A stretch of DNA of 37,714 nucleotides from Deltaproteobacteria bacterium (GCA_003647065.1 QMMC01000010.1:1-37714); one strand, 5' to 3'. Counted from the stretch's first letter, positions 1 to 7,915 are shown. A program made the numbers and translations. Notes: generated by a model from the letters alone, not told the origin.

Positions 1-666
1 GAGGTCGTGCGGATCCTCTCCGAAAAGGGATATCGGACGATCGCCCACGTGCGCCCCGACTCGTGCCAGTTTCGCGAGTGGGAGGCACGCTTCGAGATGA
101 TGGGCGCCGAGGTGGACGGCACCGCCTGGGAAGAGCAGGCGATGACTGAGACCCTCGGTCGGGTAGGGCCTGGCGCGGTCTTCGCGCTCCTCGGGACGAC
201 CCGGGCCCGGGCCAAAGATGAAGGGCGTAGTGCGGTCGAGGGTTATGAGGCGGTCGACTATGGCCTCACGGCGTTGCTCCGCCGCGCCGCCGAAGCTTCG
301 GGCCACGGCCCGCGCTTCGTCTACCTCTCTTCCCTCGGCGTCACCCCGAAGGCACGGAACCCGTACCTGGCGGTTCGGGCGCGCATCGAAGGCGAGCTCC
401 GGAAAGGTTCGCTGCCCTACACGGTCGTGCGTCCCGCGGTCATCACCGGGGCCGACCGGGACGAAGACCGCCGGGGAGAGCGCATCGGGGCGGTCGCCCT
501 CGACGGCGTGGCGGGAGTGCTCGGCGCGATCGGCGCCAAGCGCCTCGGAAAACGCCTCGCCACCACGACCAATACGGCCCTCGCCCAAGAGTTGGTCCGG
601 CTGGCCTTCGATCCGGCCGCTGCCGGGCGCATTATCGAGTCCGAAGACCTCGAAAAAGGCGCTTGA
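1..666 (+). CDS. NAD(P)-binding (NmrA/atypical SDR-like) reductase, 5' truncated
   Basis: The gene runs in from before base 1. The frame is open from the first codon (gag) and already reads as the first helix and second strand of a Rossmann fold (REVVRILSEKGYRTIAHVRP-like), so the GxxGxxG dinucleotide loop lies upstream. A GTG at 7 is probably not the true start. Visible elements are FALLGTTRARAK after the third strand, a YLSSLG strand, and YTVVRPAVITG near residue 140, the usual pattern of NmrA/atypical SDR proteins such as YwnB or quinone-reductase-like NAD(P)H-binding proteins. These proteins lack a strict YxxxK. The substrate cannot be deduced. It ends 48 bases before the likely start of the metallophosphoesterase on the same strand. 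Confidence 0.8.
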   Translation, partial: EVVRILSEKGYRTIAHVRPDSCQFREWEARFEMMGAEVDGTAWEEQAMTETLGRVGPGAVFALLGTTRARAKDEGRSAVEGYEAVDYGLTALLRRAAEASGHGPRFVYLSSLGVTPKARNPYLAVRARIEGELRKGSLPYTVVRPAVITGADRDEDRRGERIGAVALDGVAGVLGAIGAKRLGKRLATTTNTALAQELVRLAFDPAAAGRIIESEDLEKGA

Positions 667-714
667 GCGCATCGAAGATGGCGCTCGGCGCTCGTGGGGC
701 TATCCTCGTATCCC

Positions 715-1728
715 GTGGCATTCGCTGACCGAACCCCTCTGCCCGATTCCGGCGCGCGTTCGCAGCAGCCCCAGGTCCGCGACAAGAACGGCAAAAAGAA
801 GAAAGAGCCGATCATCGAGCTTCGGCGCTTCGCCGGGCCATCGGTGCACGCGCGGCAGCTCGACGGGATTCGCGTCGCTCACGTCACTGACATCCACGTC
901 GGTCGCGTCACGCCGCTCCGGGTGCAGATGGCCGCGGCGGAGCTCACCAACGCGCAGAAGCCGGACCTCGTCGTGATGACCGGCGATTTCGTCTGCCACA
1001 GCCAGGCCTACCTCGACCAACTCGTCGAGGTTCTGTCGGCCTACGATGCGCCGATGATCACCGTCCTCGGAAACCACGACTACTGGTCCGGGGCCGACGA
1101 GGTGCGCCGGGCGATGAAGAAGGCCGGCGTCGAACTCCTCGACAACGCCTGGACGACGTTCACCGTGCGCAACCAGCCGCTGCAGGTCGTGGGCCTCGAC
1201 GACGCCTATACCGGCCACGCCTCTCGCCAAGACGCAGTGAAGGGCATCGACCCGAAGCGCGCGACCCTCGGGCTCTCGCACATCGCCGAAGAGGCAGACG
1301 GCCTCTGGGCCAAAGGGGTGCCCCTGGTGCTCAGCGGCCACACCCACGCCGGGCAGGTCACCCTGGCCCGGCTTCACGAGCTCTCCGTCGGTAAACTCGC
1401 GGGCCATCGATACATCCACGGCATGTATGGGTCGCGGCGCGAGGACCAGGAGCCCAAGGGAGCGGTCTACGTCGGCGCGGGCATCGGGGCTGCCGTCATC
1501 CCGCTGCGCCTTGGCAAGCGCGGTCGCCGCGAGGTGACGGTGTTCGAGCTCGGCCACGAGATCGGAGACATCGACGAGCACCACGACGATCAGCCTGCGC
1601 ACCCGGGCAGGAAGCCTCGGCTGCGCACCAAGCTCAACCGCCACGTCGCCGTGCACGAGAAGCGTAAGAAGCGTGAGCGTATGGCTGCCAAGGTCCGCCG
1701 CAAGGCCGACAAAAAGCGACGAGACTGA
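715..1728 (+). CDS. Metallophosphoesterase, YkuE/YaeI type
   Basis: This is a calcineurin-like metallophosphoesterase. The metal-binding blocks occur in order: VTDIHVG, VVMTGDFV, TVLGNHDYW, LGLSHI and LSGHTHAGQ. That order, and the HTHAGQ block with a following glycine-rich strand (YVGAGIGAAVIPLRLG), fit the YkuE/YaeI branch, which includes phosphodiesterases acting on UDP-diacylglucosamine or other phospholipid-type substrates. The substrate here is inferred, not shown. The C-terminal 60 residues are Lys/Arg-rich (KKRERMAAKVRRKADKK), an unusual basic tail. The start is uncertain: GTG at 715 is preferred because a TATCCT hexamer (701-706) sits just upstream. An in-frame GTG at 694 would add seven residues. 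There is no transmembrane helix in the predicted N-terminus. Confidence 0.85.
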   Translation: MAFADRTPLPDSGARSQQPQVRDKNGKKKKEPIIELRRFAGPSVHARQLDGIRVAHVTDIHVGRVTPLRVQMAAAELTNAQKPDLVVMTGDFVCHSQAYLDQLVEVLSAYDAPMITVLGNHDYWSGADEVRRAMKKAGVELLDNAWTTFTVRNQPLQVVGLDDAYTGHASRQDAVKGIDPKRATLGLSHIAEEADGLWAKGVPLVLSGHTHAGQVTLARLHELSVGKLAGHRYIHGMYGSRREDQEPKGAVYVGAGIGAAVIPLRLGKRGRREVTVFELGHEIGDIDEHHDDQPAHPGRKPRLRTKLNRHVAVHEKRKKRERMAAKVRRKADKKRRD

Positions 1729-1744
1729 GCCTCGTCGAGGGCCT

Positions 1745-1794
1745 CAGCGCGGGCTCCAGCGCGGGCTTCAGCGCGGGCTTCAGCGCGGGCTTCA
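1745..1794. repeat. 12-bp tandem repeat, four copies, between convergent genes
   Basis: The unit CAGCGCGGGCTT repeats four times (1745-1756 with one C for T change, then 1757, 1769 and 1781), followed by a partial CAG. It fills the short gap between the metallophosphoesterase stop and the stop of the convergent oxidoreductase. The last unit overlaps the oxidoreductase stop codon. No transcription-terminator shape is evident. Confidence 0.9.
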
Positions 1795-2916
1795 GAGAAT
1801 GAGCGCGGCGACTCGCATGGCGATCGCCGGCGCCGCGGTGAGCCCCGGGCTCTCGATGCCGAGGAGGTTCACCAGACCCGGCGCTCCGTGGGGCGTCGCC
1901 TCTTCGATCACGAAATCCCGGAACGGCATCCCAGGGCCCGCGAGGCGCGGCCGAATGCCCGCATAGTCGGGGGTGAGGTGCTCTCTGCGGACGCCCGGCA
2001 GGTACCGGGCCACGGCCTCGGCGAAAGCTACGGCCTTGTTTTCGTCAATGCCGTAGCTGCCCCGATCTTCGACGAAGGTCGCGTCGGGGCCGGCGACGCA
2101 TCGGCCCCCGAGGTCGATGGTCAGGTGCACGCCGAGGCCGGGTCCGGCGGGGACTGGATAGACGAGAGCGGTCCGGGGCCGCGGGGCCTCCGAGGACAGG
2201 ACAAAGTAGTCGCCCTTCGACGGGGCGAGGCGGTAGCCGAGGGCGTCGATGTCGAGGCCGGCGAGGGCGGCGACGTGGTCGGCATCGAGGCCCGCCGCGT
2301 TGATGACCCAGCGCCCGCGGAGCTCTTCGCCTTCGCCGCGGTCGTTCTCGGTTGCGACGACGAGGCCGTCGTTCGCCGGGTCGATGCCGACGACCCGCGT
2401 ATGGAGGACCACCTCGGCGCCGTGCTGTCGAGCTTCGGCCCGGTAGCTCTCGATGAGCCCGTGGACGTCGATGATTCCTGACTCGGGAGAGTAGAGCGCC
2501 GCCACTCCGGAGAGCGCCGGGTCGCGCTTTCGGAGCTGGGCGCCGTCCAGGTGCTCGAGGTGGACCCCCGCCTCGCCGGCCCGGCGCGCGATGGCTTCGA
2601 GGGATGGCACCTCGTCCTCGGAGACGGCCACGATCAGCTTGCCGGTCTTCCGGTGGGCTACGCCCCACTTTGAAGCTCGGGCGTAGCTCAGCTCCCGGCC
2701 CTCGACGCAGGTCGCGGCCTTGAGGGACTTCGGTGGGTAGTAGAGCCCCCCGTGCATCACCCCGCTGTTGCGGCTCGAGGTCCCGCGACCGATGCCCCCC
2801 TCGCGTTCGAGGACTGTCACCTCCCGGCCGCCTCGGGCTAGCTCGGCCGCGACTGCGAGACCGACGACGCCGGCGCCGATGACGATGACTTCCGATTCGA
2901 GCACGGGGGCGATCAT
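1792..2916 (-). CDS. lhgO: FAD-dependent oxidoreductase, L-2-hydroxyglutarate oxidase-like
   Basis: This 374-residue protein belongs to the DAO family of flavoproteins. The N-terminal dinucleotide-binding strand reads VIVIGAGVVGLAVA and is followed by the acidic VLERE strand. The block SRNSGVMHGGLYYPP with KAATCVEG is characteristic of the L-2-hydroxyglutarate oxidase/dehydrogenase (LhgO, YgaF) group, where the histidine takes part in flavin attachment or the active site. The C-terminal FAD-binding turn is NLLGIESPGLTAAPAIA. The expected reaction is oxidation of L-2-hydroxyglutarate to 2-oxoglutarate with electrons passed to the membrane quinone pool. Other 2-hydroxyacids, or glycerol-3-phosphate, remain possible. 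The start ATG overlaps the transporter stop as ATGA (2913-2916), so the two are translationally coupled. Confidence 0.85.
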   Translation of the reverse strand: MIAPVLESEVIVIGAGVVGLAVAAELARGGREVTVLEREGGIGRGTSSRNSGVMHGGLYYPPKSLKAATCVEGRELSYARASKWGVAHRKTGKLIVAVSEDEVPSLEAIARRAGEAGVHLEHLDGAQLRKRDPALSGVAALYSPESGIIDVHGLIESYRAEARQHGAEVVLHTRVVGIDPANDGLVVATENDRGEGEELRGRWVINAAGLDADHVAALAGLDIDALGYRLAPSKGDYFVLSSEAPRPRTALVYPVPAGPGLGVHLTIDLGGRCVAGPDATFVEDRGSYGIDENKAVAFAEAVARYLPGVRREHLTPDYAGIRPRLAGPGMPFRDFVIEEATPHGAPGLVNLLGIESPGLTAAPAIAMRVAALIL

Positions 2917-4292
2917 GGTCCTTGCTCCGGTGCGGCCTCTTCGCTTTGCCCCGCGGCCTGGGCTGACCAGGTGAGGGTGAAGAAGAAGGTGCCTATCACT
3001 GCCGCCGCGAGATAGAACGCGAAGCCGCCGTCCCATCCCCAGCGGTCGACGATGACGCCCGTGCCCACACCGCAGATCGCGCTGCCGATGTAGCCGAAGG
3101 TGCCGGTGAGGCCGGTGGCGGTGGCGGCCGCGCCCTTCGAAGCGAAGTCTGCTGCGGCGACCCCGACCAGCATTTGGGGGCCGTAGACGGCGAAGCCGAT
3201 GACGAAGAGCAAGGCCGTGTCGAGCCAGGGGCGCCCTGCCGGCAGGCGCCAGAAGAGCACGATGGCGACGATGAGCACGAGCATGTAGATGACGCTCGCG
3301 GGGCCCCGGCGACCACGGAAGATGCGGTCGCTGAGCAGCCCCGCCGAGAGCGCTCCGGCGATGCCCGCGAGTTCGAAGACCGCGGTTTTCCACCCCGCCA
3401 TCTCGAGGCTGCTGCCTTTGTATTCGACGAGGAAGGTGGGCGCCCAGTCCAGCATGCCGATGCGCACGATGTAGACGAAGAGGTTGGCGATGCAGACGAA
3501 CCAGATGTTGCGGTTGGTCAGGACGTGGCCAAAGAGGATCTCTTTCCAGGTGTAGGTCGTCGTCTCCGGGGCCATCTCCGTGCGCTCACCGCGGTAGACC
3601 TCGACCGGCGGCAGTCCCAAGGACTGGGGCGTGTCTCGCAGGCGGTGCATGACGAAGAGGGCGAGGAGGGCCGAGACCACCGCGGGCACGTAGAAAGCCG
3701 ACCGCCACCCGAAGCGCGTGACGAGAAACCCTCCGCCGACGAGGATGAGCGCGCCGCCGATCTGATGGGAAGCGTTCCATATCCCCCACATCGTCCCGCG
3801 CTCCCGGGGGCTGTACCAAAAGGTGAGCAGGCGCGCGCAGGGTGGCCAGCCCATGCTCTGCATCCACGCATTGCCCAGCCAGAAGATGCCGAGGAACGTG
3901 ATCGACGTCGAGAGACCGAACGCTACGTTGAAGAACGCGGCGCCGAGGAGGCCGATGGCGATGAAGTACCGCGGGTTGGCGCGGTCGGCGATGATCCCGT
4001 TGGTGAGCTTGCCGACGCCGTAGAGGACCGAGAACGCCGAGAGCAGAATGCCGAAGTCGGTCTTTGTATAATTGAGGTCCTCGAGCATCGCCGGCATGGC
4101 GATGGAGAGGTTCTTGCGCACCAGATAGAAGGCGGCGTAGCCGACCAACATTCCGTACATGCTGCGGATGCGCCAGGTGCGATAGACGCGACGCATCTCG
4201 GCGTCGTCTTCGATCGGTGGGGCGGCAGGCTGCGTGCGAAGCGCCGCGCGGATCCGTGAACCGAGAGTTGCTTGCGAGTCCATGTCCGCCAT
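2913..4292 (-). CDS. MFS transporter, organophosphate:phosphate antiporter (GlpT/UhpC-like) family
   Basis: This 459-residue polytopic membrane protein has about twelve hydrophobic segments. Its family signature is the segment after the first helix, YLVRKNLSIAMPAM, with GILLSAFSVLYGVGKLTNG and GWPPCARLLTFWYSPRERGTM-like text near residues 130-160. These match the OPA family (GlpT, UhpT, UhpC), which exchanges phosphorylated C3-C6 organic acids or sugars for phosphate. The arginine of VRKN corresponds to the phosphate-binding arginine of GlpT. The gene is first in a two-gene operon with the FAD oxidoreductase, suggesting uptake of its substrate or a precursor. ATG at 4292 follows a TAGAGA. A second in-frame ATG at 4283 is equally possible. 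Confidence 0.87.
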   Translation of the reverse strand: MADMDSQATLGSRIRAALRTQPAAPPIEDDAEMRRVYRTWRIRSMYGMLVGYAAFYLVRKNLSIAMPAMLEDLNYTKTDFGILLSAFSVLYGVGKLTNGIIADRANPRYFIAIGLLGAAFFNVAFGLSTSITFLGIFWLGNAWMQSMGWPPCARLLTFWYSPRERGTMWGIWNASHQIGGALILVGGGFLVTRFGWRSAFYVPAVVSALLALFVMHRLRDTPQSLGLPPVEVYRGERTEMAPETTTYTWKEILFGHVLTNRNIWFVCIANLFVYIVRIGMLDWAPTFLVEYKGSSLEMAGWKTAVFELAGIAGALSAGLLSDRIFRGRRGPASVIYMLVLIVAIVLFWRLPAGRPWLDTALLFVIGFAVYGPQMLVGVAAADFASKGAAATATGLTGTFGYIGSAICGVGTGVIVDRWGWDGGFAFYLAAAVIGTFFFTLTWSAQAAGQSEEAAPEQGP

Positions 4293-4316
4293 CTCTAGGA
4301 ACTCAGGGGGGCGAGG

Positions 4317-5462
4317 CTACGGCGTGGGCTCGATGCGCAGCCGCACCTCGAAGCCGACGAGGGGCGGGGCGGGGCGACAGACGAAGCCGAAGGGTGAGCC
4401 CAGGCGGATGGCATCGGCGGGGATGAGGCAGGCGCCGATGGTATCGTCGGCGTCGTAGTCGTCGTCGTACATCCCGACCGAGAGGCCGCCGCCGAGCAGC
4501 GCCCCGGCGCGTACGCCGGTCAGGAAGATCTCGGGCCAGGCGGGCATCAGCGTATTGCCCCGGGGCGTGCTCTGGCCGGTGACGGCGGCGGCGCCGCTGT
4601 CGGCGAGGCCGGTGATGTACGGGTCCGGGAGGCCGCCGAAGGGGTCCCAGGCCCCGCCCTCGCCGTTGAGCTCGGGTACGACTGCATCGAGGACCGTCAC
4701 GTCCCAGAGGGTCTCCGGGTCGACCTCGCAGCGGCCCTCGCCGCTGCAGGTCCCCCGGGTCCCGCAGCCGAAGCAGGCCGAGCCCCCGAGGCCACAGGCG
4801 GCGGCGGTCGGCGGGTCGATGCAGGTGCTGCCATCACAGCAGCCGGCGCAGGTGCTGGCGCAGCCGATGTCGACGCAGACGCCGCCATCGCACGCTTCTT
4901 CGTCGCCGCACATCGTGCACGTGGCGCCGTCTACGCCGCAGCTGACCGTGTTGATGTCTGCGGCCGCGACGCAGGTCTCGCCGTCACAGCATCCGTCGCA
5001 GAACTCGTCGCAGGGCAGCTGGCAGGAACCGCCGCGGCAGGTGGCCGGTGACTCACAGGTCGTGCACTCGCCGCCGCCACTGCCGCAAGCCGAATCGAGG
5101 GGCGTCTCGACGCAGGCGTCACCCATGCAGCAGCCGGCACAGGAGGTTTCATCGCATCCCGGGGGGGCGAGGCATTGGCCCTCGGCGCAGCTCTCACCCG
5201 GGTTGCAGGCGATGCACGCCATGCCCGCCGCGCCGCACGCTTCGAGCTGATCGCCTGAGATGCACGCGCCGGTTCCGTCGAGGCATCCCTCGCATCCCGC
5301 GTCGGCGGCGCCGCTGTCGGGGGTGCTGCTGTCGGTCATGCCGCCGTCGGTCGCGCCGCTATCGCTGAGGGGCGGCGTCGAATCGTCGCCGCAGCCGGCG
5401 GCGAGGGAGAGGGCGAGCAGGGGGAGGGCGATGAAGGAGGAAAGGAATGAAGAGAGAGACAC
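4317..5462 (-). CDS. Lipoprotein with four Cys-rich repeats and a C-terminal C2-like domain
   Basis: This 381-residue exported lipoprotein has a hydrophobic signal ending in LAAGC, then an Asp/Ser/Thr/Gly-rich linker. Four copies of a roughly 40-45-residue Cys-rich unit follow (CxGCCxGxxC, then ACGxxGxxCxxC, then CxxGxC). The first copy lacks one of the paired cysteines (CEGCLDG). The last 130 residues (WDVTVLDAVVPELNG, WDPFGGLPDPY, SVGMYDDDYDADD) resemble a C2-like beta sandwich with acidic loops that could bind calcium. The repeats are probably disulfide-knotted surface modules. No enzymatic motif is seen. GTG start at 5462 has an AAGGTGA-type ribosome-binding sequence. The family style is common in myxobacterial exoproteomes. 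The molecular role is unknown. Confidence 0.85.
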   Translation of the reverse strand: MSLSSFLSSFIALPLLALSLAAGCGDDSTPPLSDSGATDGGMTDSSTPDSGAADAGCEGCLDGTGACISGDQLEACGAAGMACIACNPGESCAEGQCLAPPGCDETSCAGCCMGDACVETPLDSACGSGGGECTTCESPATCRGGSCQLPCDEFCDGCCDGETCVAAADINTVSCGVDGATCTMCGDEEACDGGVCVDIGCASTCAGCCDGSTCIDPPTAAACGLGGSACFGCGTRGTCSGEGRCEVDPETLWDVTVLDAVVPELNGEGGAWDPFGGLPDPYITGLADSGAAAVTGQSTPRGNTLMPAWPEIFLTGVRAGALLGGGLSVGMYDDDYDADDTIGACLIPADAIRLGSPFGFVCRPAPPLVGFEVRLRIEPTP

Positions 5463-5517
5463 GCTTCACCTTAGCGCGATGTGCCGACCGAGGGTAATGA
5501 ACGGCTCCCCGGGGGAT

Positions 5518-5553
5518 AGAAGTCCGCATGAAGCCAATCGTCGTCCGCCGGAG
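5518..5553. repeat. 36-bp direct repeat, left copy (flanks the flavoprotein island)
   Basis: This segment matches 7149-7184 in the same orientation at 33 of 36 positions. The first 23 bases (starting AGAAGTCCGCATG) are identical. It lies in the gap between the lipoprotein start and the flavoprotein stop. See the matching right copy. Confidence 0.9.
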
Positions 5554-5648
5554 TTTGCGAAACACTCATTCCACGAAATGGCGCGATTCGCTGCGACGCG
5601 ATCAGTACGGCAAGGCTGTGAATCGACGGCACGCCGTCTCAGGCCGCC

Positions 5649-6818
5649 TCACATTCCGGGCAACCGCGGGATTTTCTTCAGCTTCGACAGGCGCCAGTAC
5701 TTCCCCCAACCCTTCTTCATCCAATGCCCCACCACGGGCAGCGATGTGACGCTCGCTTCATCGGTGGTGCGCTTCACCATCGCTCCACCGTTGCCGGTGT
5801 CCATCAGGCACAGGATGTTGACGTGCGGGATGTAGCTCTCGTCGTGCCGGGACTCGCCGTTTGTTTGTTGGATCTTGCCAATGTCCATGGCTGCGATTCG
5901 CGCCATCACCTCAGCCACATGACCTTGCTTGGCGCGAAACTCGGGGCCCTCTAGCGCCGCAACATCGCCCACGGCCCAGATCCGTTCCTGCCCCTCTACG
6001 CGGCATTGCTCGTCGATCACGACGAAACCCGCCTCGTTGAGCGGCAGCCCAGAGTCGACAATCACGGGATGACCTGTACCCGCGGCAACGAATATCGTCA
6101 GGTCGGTTTCCAACACGGTGCCGTCGACAAACTCCACGCCCTCGTCACTGAAGCCGCTGATCTTCGTGCCCACTTTGCGCCCGATACCGGTGCGCGCGAA
6201 GAGACGGTCCATGACCTCGAGCGCTTTTTCACCCATGCGCTTCCCCGGTTCGGGCATGGGGGCGAAGAACGTGAGCTCGAACTTGTCGCGCATGCCCCGG
6301 GTCTTCAACCAGTGATGCACATTGAACATGACCTCGAAGACCGGTCCACCGCGGACGGCAGACTTGTCCTTGGGATTTCCGCCAAAACCAAACCCGATGC
6401 GCCCTCCGCCGGCAGCGACGAGCTCCCCGAGGCGCTGGTAGATCTCCGAAGTCTGCGTCGGTGAGCCGCAGATACTGAGCGTGTGTTCGACGCCTGGGGG
6501 CTTGAGCTTCGATGCGCCGGTGGCCAGTACCAAGTACTCGTAGCTGAGGGTCTGTGACTCTAGCTCGACTCTTCCCGCTTCAGGCTCGATCGACACCACC
6601 GGATCAACGATGAGGTCGAATCCGTGCACTTCGGCCAGCTCCGCCAAGGAGACTTTGCACGTGCTTGGATCTGCACCCACGGTGACCCAAATTGAGGTGG
6701 GATACACCCACACGTAGTCGCGATCGGACACCAAAGTGGTCTTGATGCGTTGTTGACTGAGGAAGATCGCCGATTCGACACCAGCAAATCCACCGCCGAG
6801 AACCAGAGCTTGCGTCAC
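5649..6818 (-). CDS. FAD/NAD(P) disulfide-family oxidoreductase, sulfide:quinone reductase-like
   Basis: This 389-residue flavoprotein begins with LVLGGGFAGVESA (FAD-binding Rossmann loop) and an ATGA motif (VLATGASKLKPPG). It also has a VEFVDGTVLETDLTIFVAA region and the second FAD motif IWAVGDVAALEG. The short tail with WMKKGWGKYWRLSKL, a basic amphipathic helix, is typical of monotopic sulfide:quinone oxidoreductases and NDH-2-like enzymes that dock on the membrane. It would pass electrons from sulfide or NAD(P)H to quinone. The redox cysteines expected of classic SQR are not obvious (Cys in STCKV, SICGS, EQCRV), so the substrate is open. A strong GAGGAGG ribosome site precedes the GTG at 6818, and TAATAT at 6864-6869 is a -10 candidate. 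Its GC content is visibly lower than that of its neighbours. Confidence 0.85.
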   Translation of the reverse strand: MTQALVLGGGFAGVESAIFLSQQRIKTTLVSDRDYVWVYPTSIWVTVGADPSTCKVSLAELAEVHGFDLIVDPVVSIEPEAGRVELESQTLSYEYLVLATGASKLKPPGVEHTLSICGSPTQTSEIYQRLGELVAAGGGRIGFGFGGNPKDKSAVRGGPVFEVMFNVHHWLKTRGMRDKFELTFFAPMPEPGKRMGEKALEVMDRLFARTGIGRKVGTKISGFSDEGVEFVDGTVLETDLTIFVAAGTGHPVIVDSGLPLNEAGFVVIDEQCRVEGQERIWAVGDVAALEGPEFRAKQGHVAEVMARIAAMDIGKIQQTNGESRHDESYIPHVNILCLMDTGNGGAMVKRTTDEASVTSLPVVGHWMKKGWGKYWRLSKLKKIPRLPGM

Positions 6819-7174
6819 ACGTTCCTCCTCAGCTCGAGTCGTGGCCAGGCCCCGACCACCACAATATTAGGAGCCACCGAGCAGTGAAATTGTGTCAGGC
6901 GGCGGACTGCTTGTGTTCATCATCCTGAGCAATTGGGGAGATCGCGACCGTGTCGGCATGATCGAGCACCCGCGTGCGGGCATCTATTCGGACCCCCGCG
7001 GCCCAGCGCCGCCTCAGTCGAGCGCGAACAGAAGGATCACAAACCATCTCGTTGAGACCCCGAACCGAAGGCGCAACCGAAGAAGCGAAAACGAAGAGAA
7101 ACCTCACATAAAACTGGGCGCAGTGCTTGACCTGGGATGCCGCTTCACAGAAGTCCGCATGAAGCCAATCGCCG
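6819..7174. other. 356-bp intergenic region without a recognisable gene
   Basis: This gap lies between the flavoprotein start and the GIDE-domain gene stop. It is AT-richer than the genome around it. Its flavoprotein-proximal end holds the ribosome site and a TAATAT hexamer. Short open frames exist on both strands, but none has a family match I recognise, a good ribosome site or convincing codon use. It may be the leftover of a decayed gene, which I cannot prove. Confidence 0.6.
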
Positions 7175-7184
7175 TCAGCCGGGG
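7149..7184. repeat. 36-bp direct repeat, right copy, overlapping a gene's 3' end
   Basis: This copy matches 5518-5553 at 33 of 36 positions, with 23 identical bases first. It overlaps the last codons and the stop codon (7175-7177) of the GIDE-domain gene. That suggests the left copy is a duplicate of this gene's 3' end, made when the flavoprotein segment was inserted. Confidence 0.9.
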
Positions 7185-7822
7185 TGGTCACTGAGCATCT
7201 GGACGTCCGTGATGACCAAACGCTTCGCTTGGCCACGATAGCCGCCGCCCTCGCCCGCGGTCGGGGCGACTTCCCACTTGGCCACTCCCAGAAGCGCGAC
7301 GTGTTGTCCGGCGGCGAGGATGCCTTCTCGATATCGAAAGGACACGATGCCCGAGTAGATGTCCATCTCCACCCCATGTGCTGCGAGGAGGCTTTCCATC
7401 TCGGGGGTCGCGGGTTCACTTTCGCTCGAGCTGAGGGACGTGTCCGTGCTCATCTCGAGTCGAGTTCCCTGGGGTCTGATGAGCGCGCGACCCGAACTGT
7501 CCTCTAGCTCGAATTCTGCGGTGCCGTCCGCGACGAACACCGTGACCCAGCTGTGACGCGTTTGACTGACCGCCGCAGGCGATTTCACTTCGACGGTGTG
7601 GGCGGCGCACGGCCTTTGGGTTAGCGGCGCGAGGGTGCCGAGATCGCCGTCGATGACTATCCGACCCACGAGCTTGACCAGAACACCGTCTGCGGTGTCG
7701 CGAATCAATACGGGCTTCGCTTTCCTGAAGTCGCGCTGCTTGCGAGCGCCGGGCGACCACAGGTGCCACGCGCCAGCGGCGACGGCGACGGCGCTCACCA
7801 GAAGGACGATGTACTCGGTCAC
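7175..7822 (-). CDS. Membrane-anchored GIDE-domain protein
   Basis: This 215-residue protein starts with one transmembrane helix (MTEYIVLLVSAVAVAAGAWHLW). The rest is a predicted cytosolic or periplasmic beta-rich domain with LVGRIVIDGDLGTLAPLTQRPC, VTVFVADGTAEFELED, GIVSFRYREGILAAGQHVALLG and YRGQAKRLVITD. This order resembles the GIDE domain, first named in the mitochondrial E3 ligase MULAN/GIDE and common as a stand-alone bacterial domain. No RING finger follows. The bacterial function is unknown, and substrate or ligand binding at membranes is a guess. GTG at 7822 is supported by a strong AAAGGAGG ribosome site. GC content is lower than the regional norm, as in the adjacent flavoprotein. 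Confidence 0.8.
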   Translation of the reverse strand: MTEYIVLLVSAVAVAAGAWHLWSPGARKQRDFRKAKPVLIRDTADGVLVKLVGRIVIDGDLGTLAPLTQRPCAAHTVEVKSPAAVSQTRHSWVTVFVADGTAEFELEDSSGRALIRPQGTRLEMSTDTSLSSSESEPATPEMESLLAAHGVEMDIYSGIVSFRYREGILAAGQHVALLGVAKWEVAPTAGEGGGYRGQAKRLVITDVQMLSDHPG

Positions 7823-7869
7823 TATGCCCTCCTTTATCGCACGCGGCTACGAGCGGGCCTATGAACTTC

Positions 7870-7915
7870 GCCGAGATCCGATCCTGGTTTGACCTAGCGC
7901 GAATCGGATCTCGGC
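7870..7915. terminator. 13-bp perfect inverted repeat, possible terminator or operator
   Basis: The arms GCCGAGATCCGAT (7870-7882) and its exact complement (7903-7915) are separated by 20 bases. The hairpin lies about 100 bases beyond the stop of the upstream minus-strand lipoprotein and about 50 bases before the GIDE-domain gene start. There is no T-run, so it could equally be a protein-binding palindrome upstream of the GIDE gene. Confidence 0.45.

Noticed and set aside
3174-4259. Long plus-strand open frame opposite the transporter gene
   Set aside because: It is the antisense shadow of the OPA transporter. Its protein is charged, low-complexity text with no domain, and the sense gene is clearly real.
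6892-7194. A 100-residue plus-strand frame and the minus-strand frame 6895-7174 in the gap
   Set aside because: Neither has a ribosome site, a recognisable domain or consistent codon use. The region is listed as empty.
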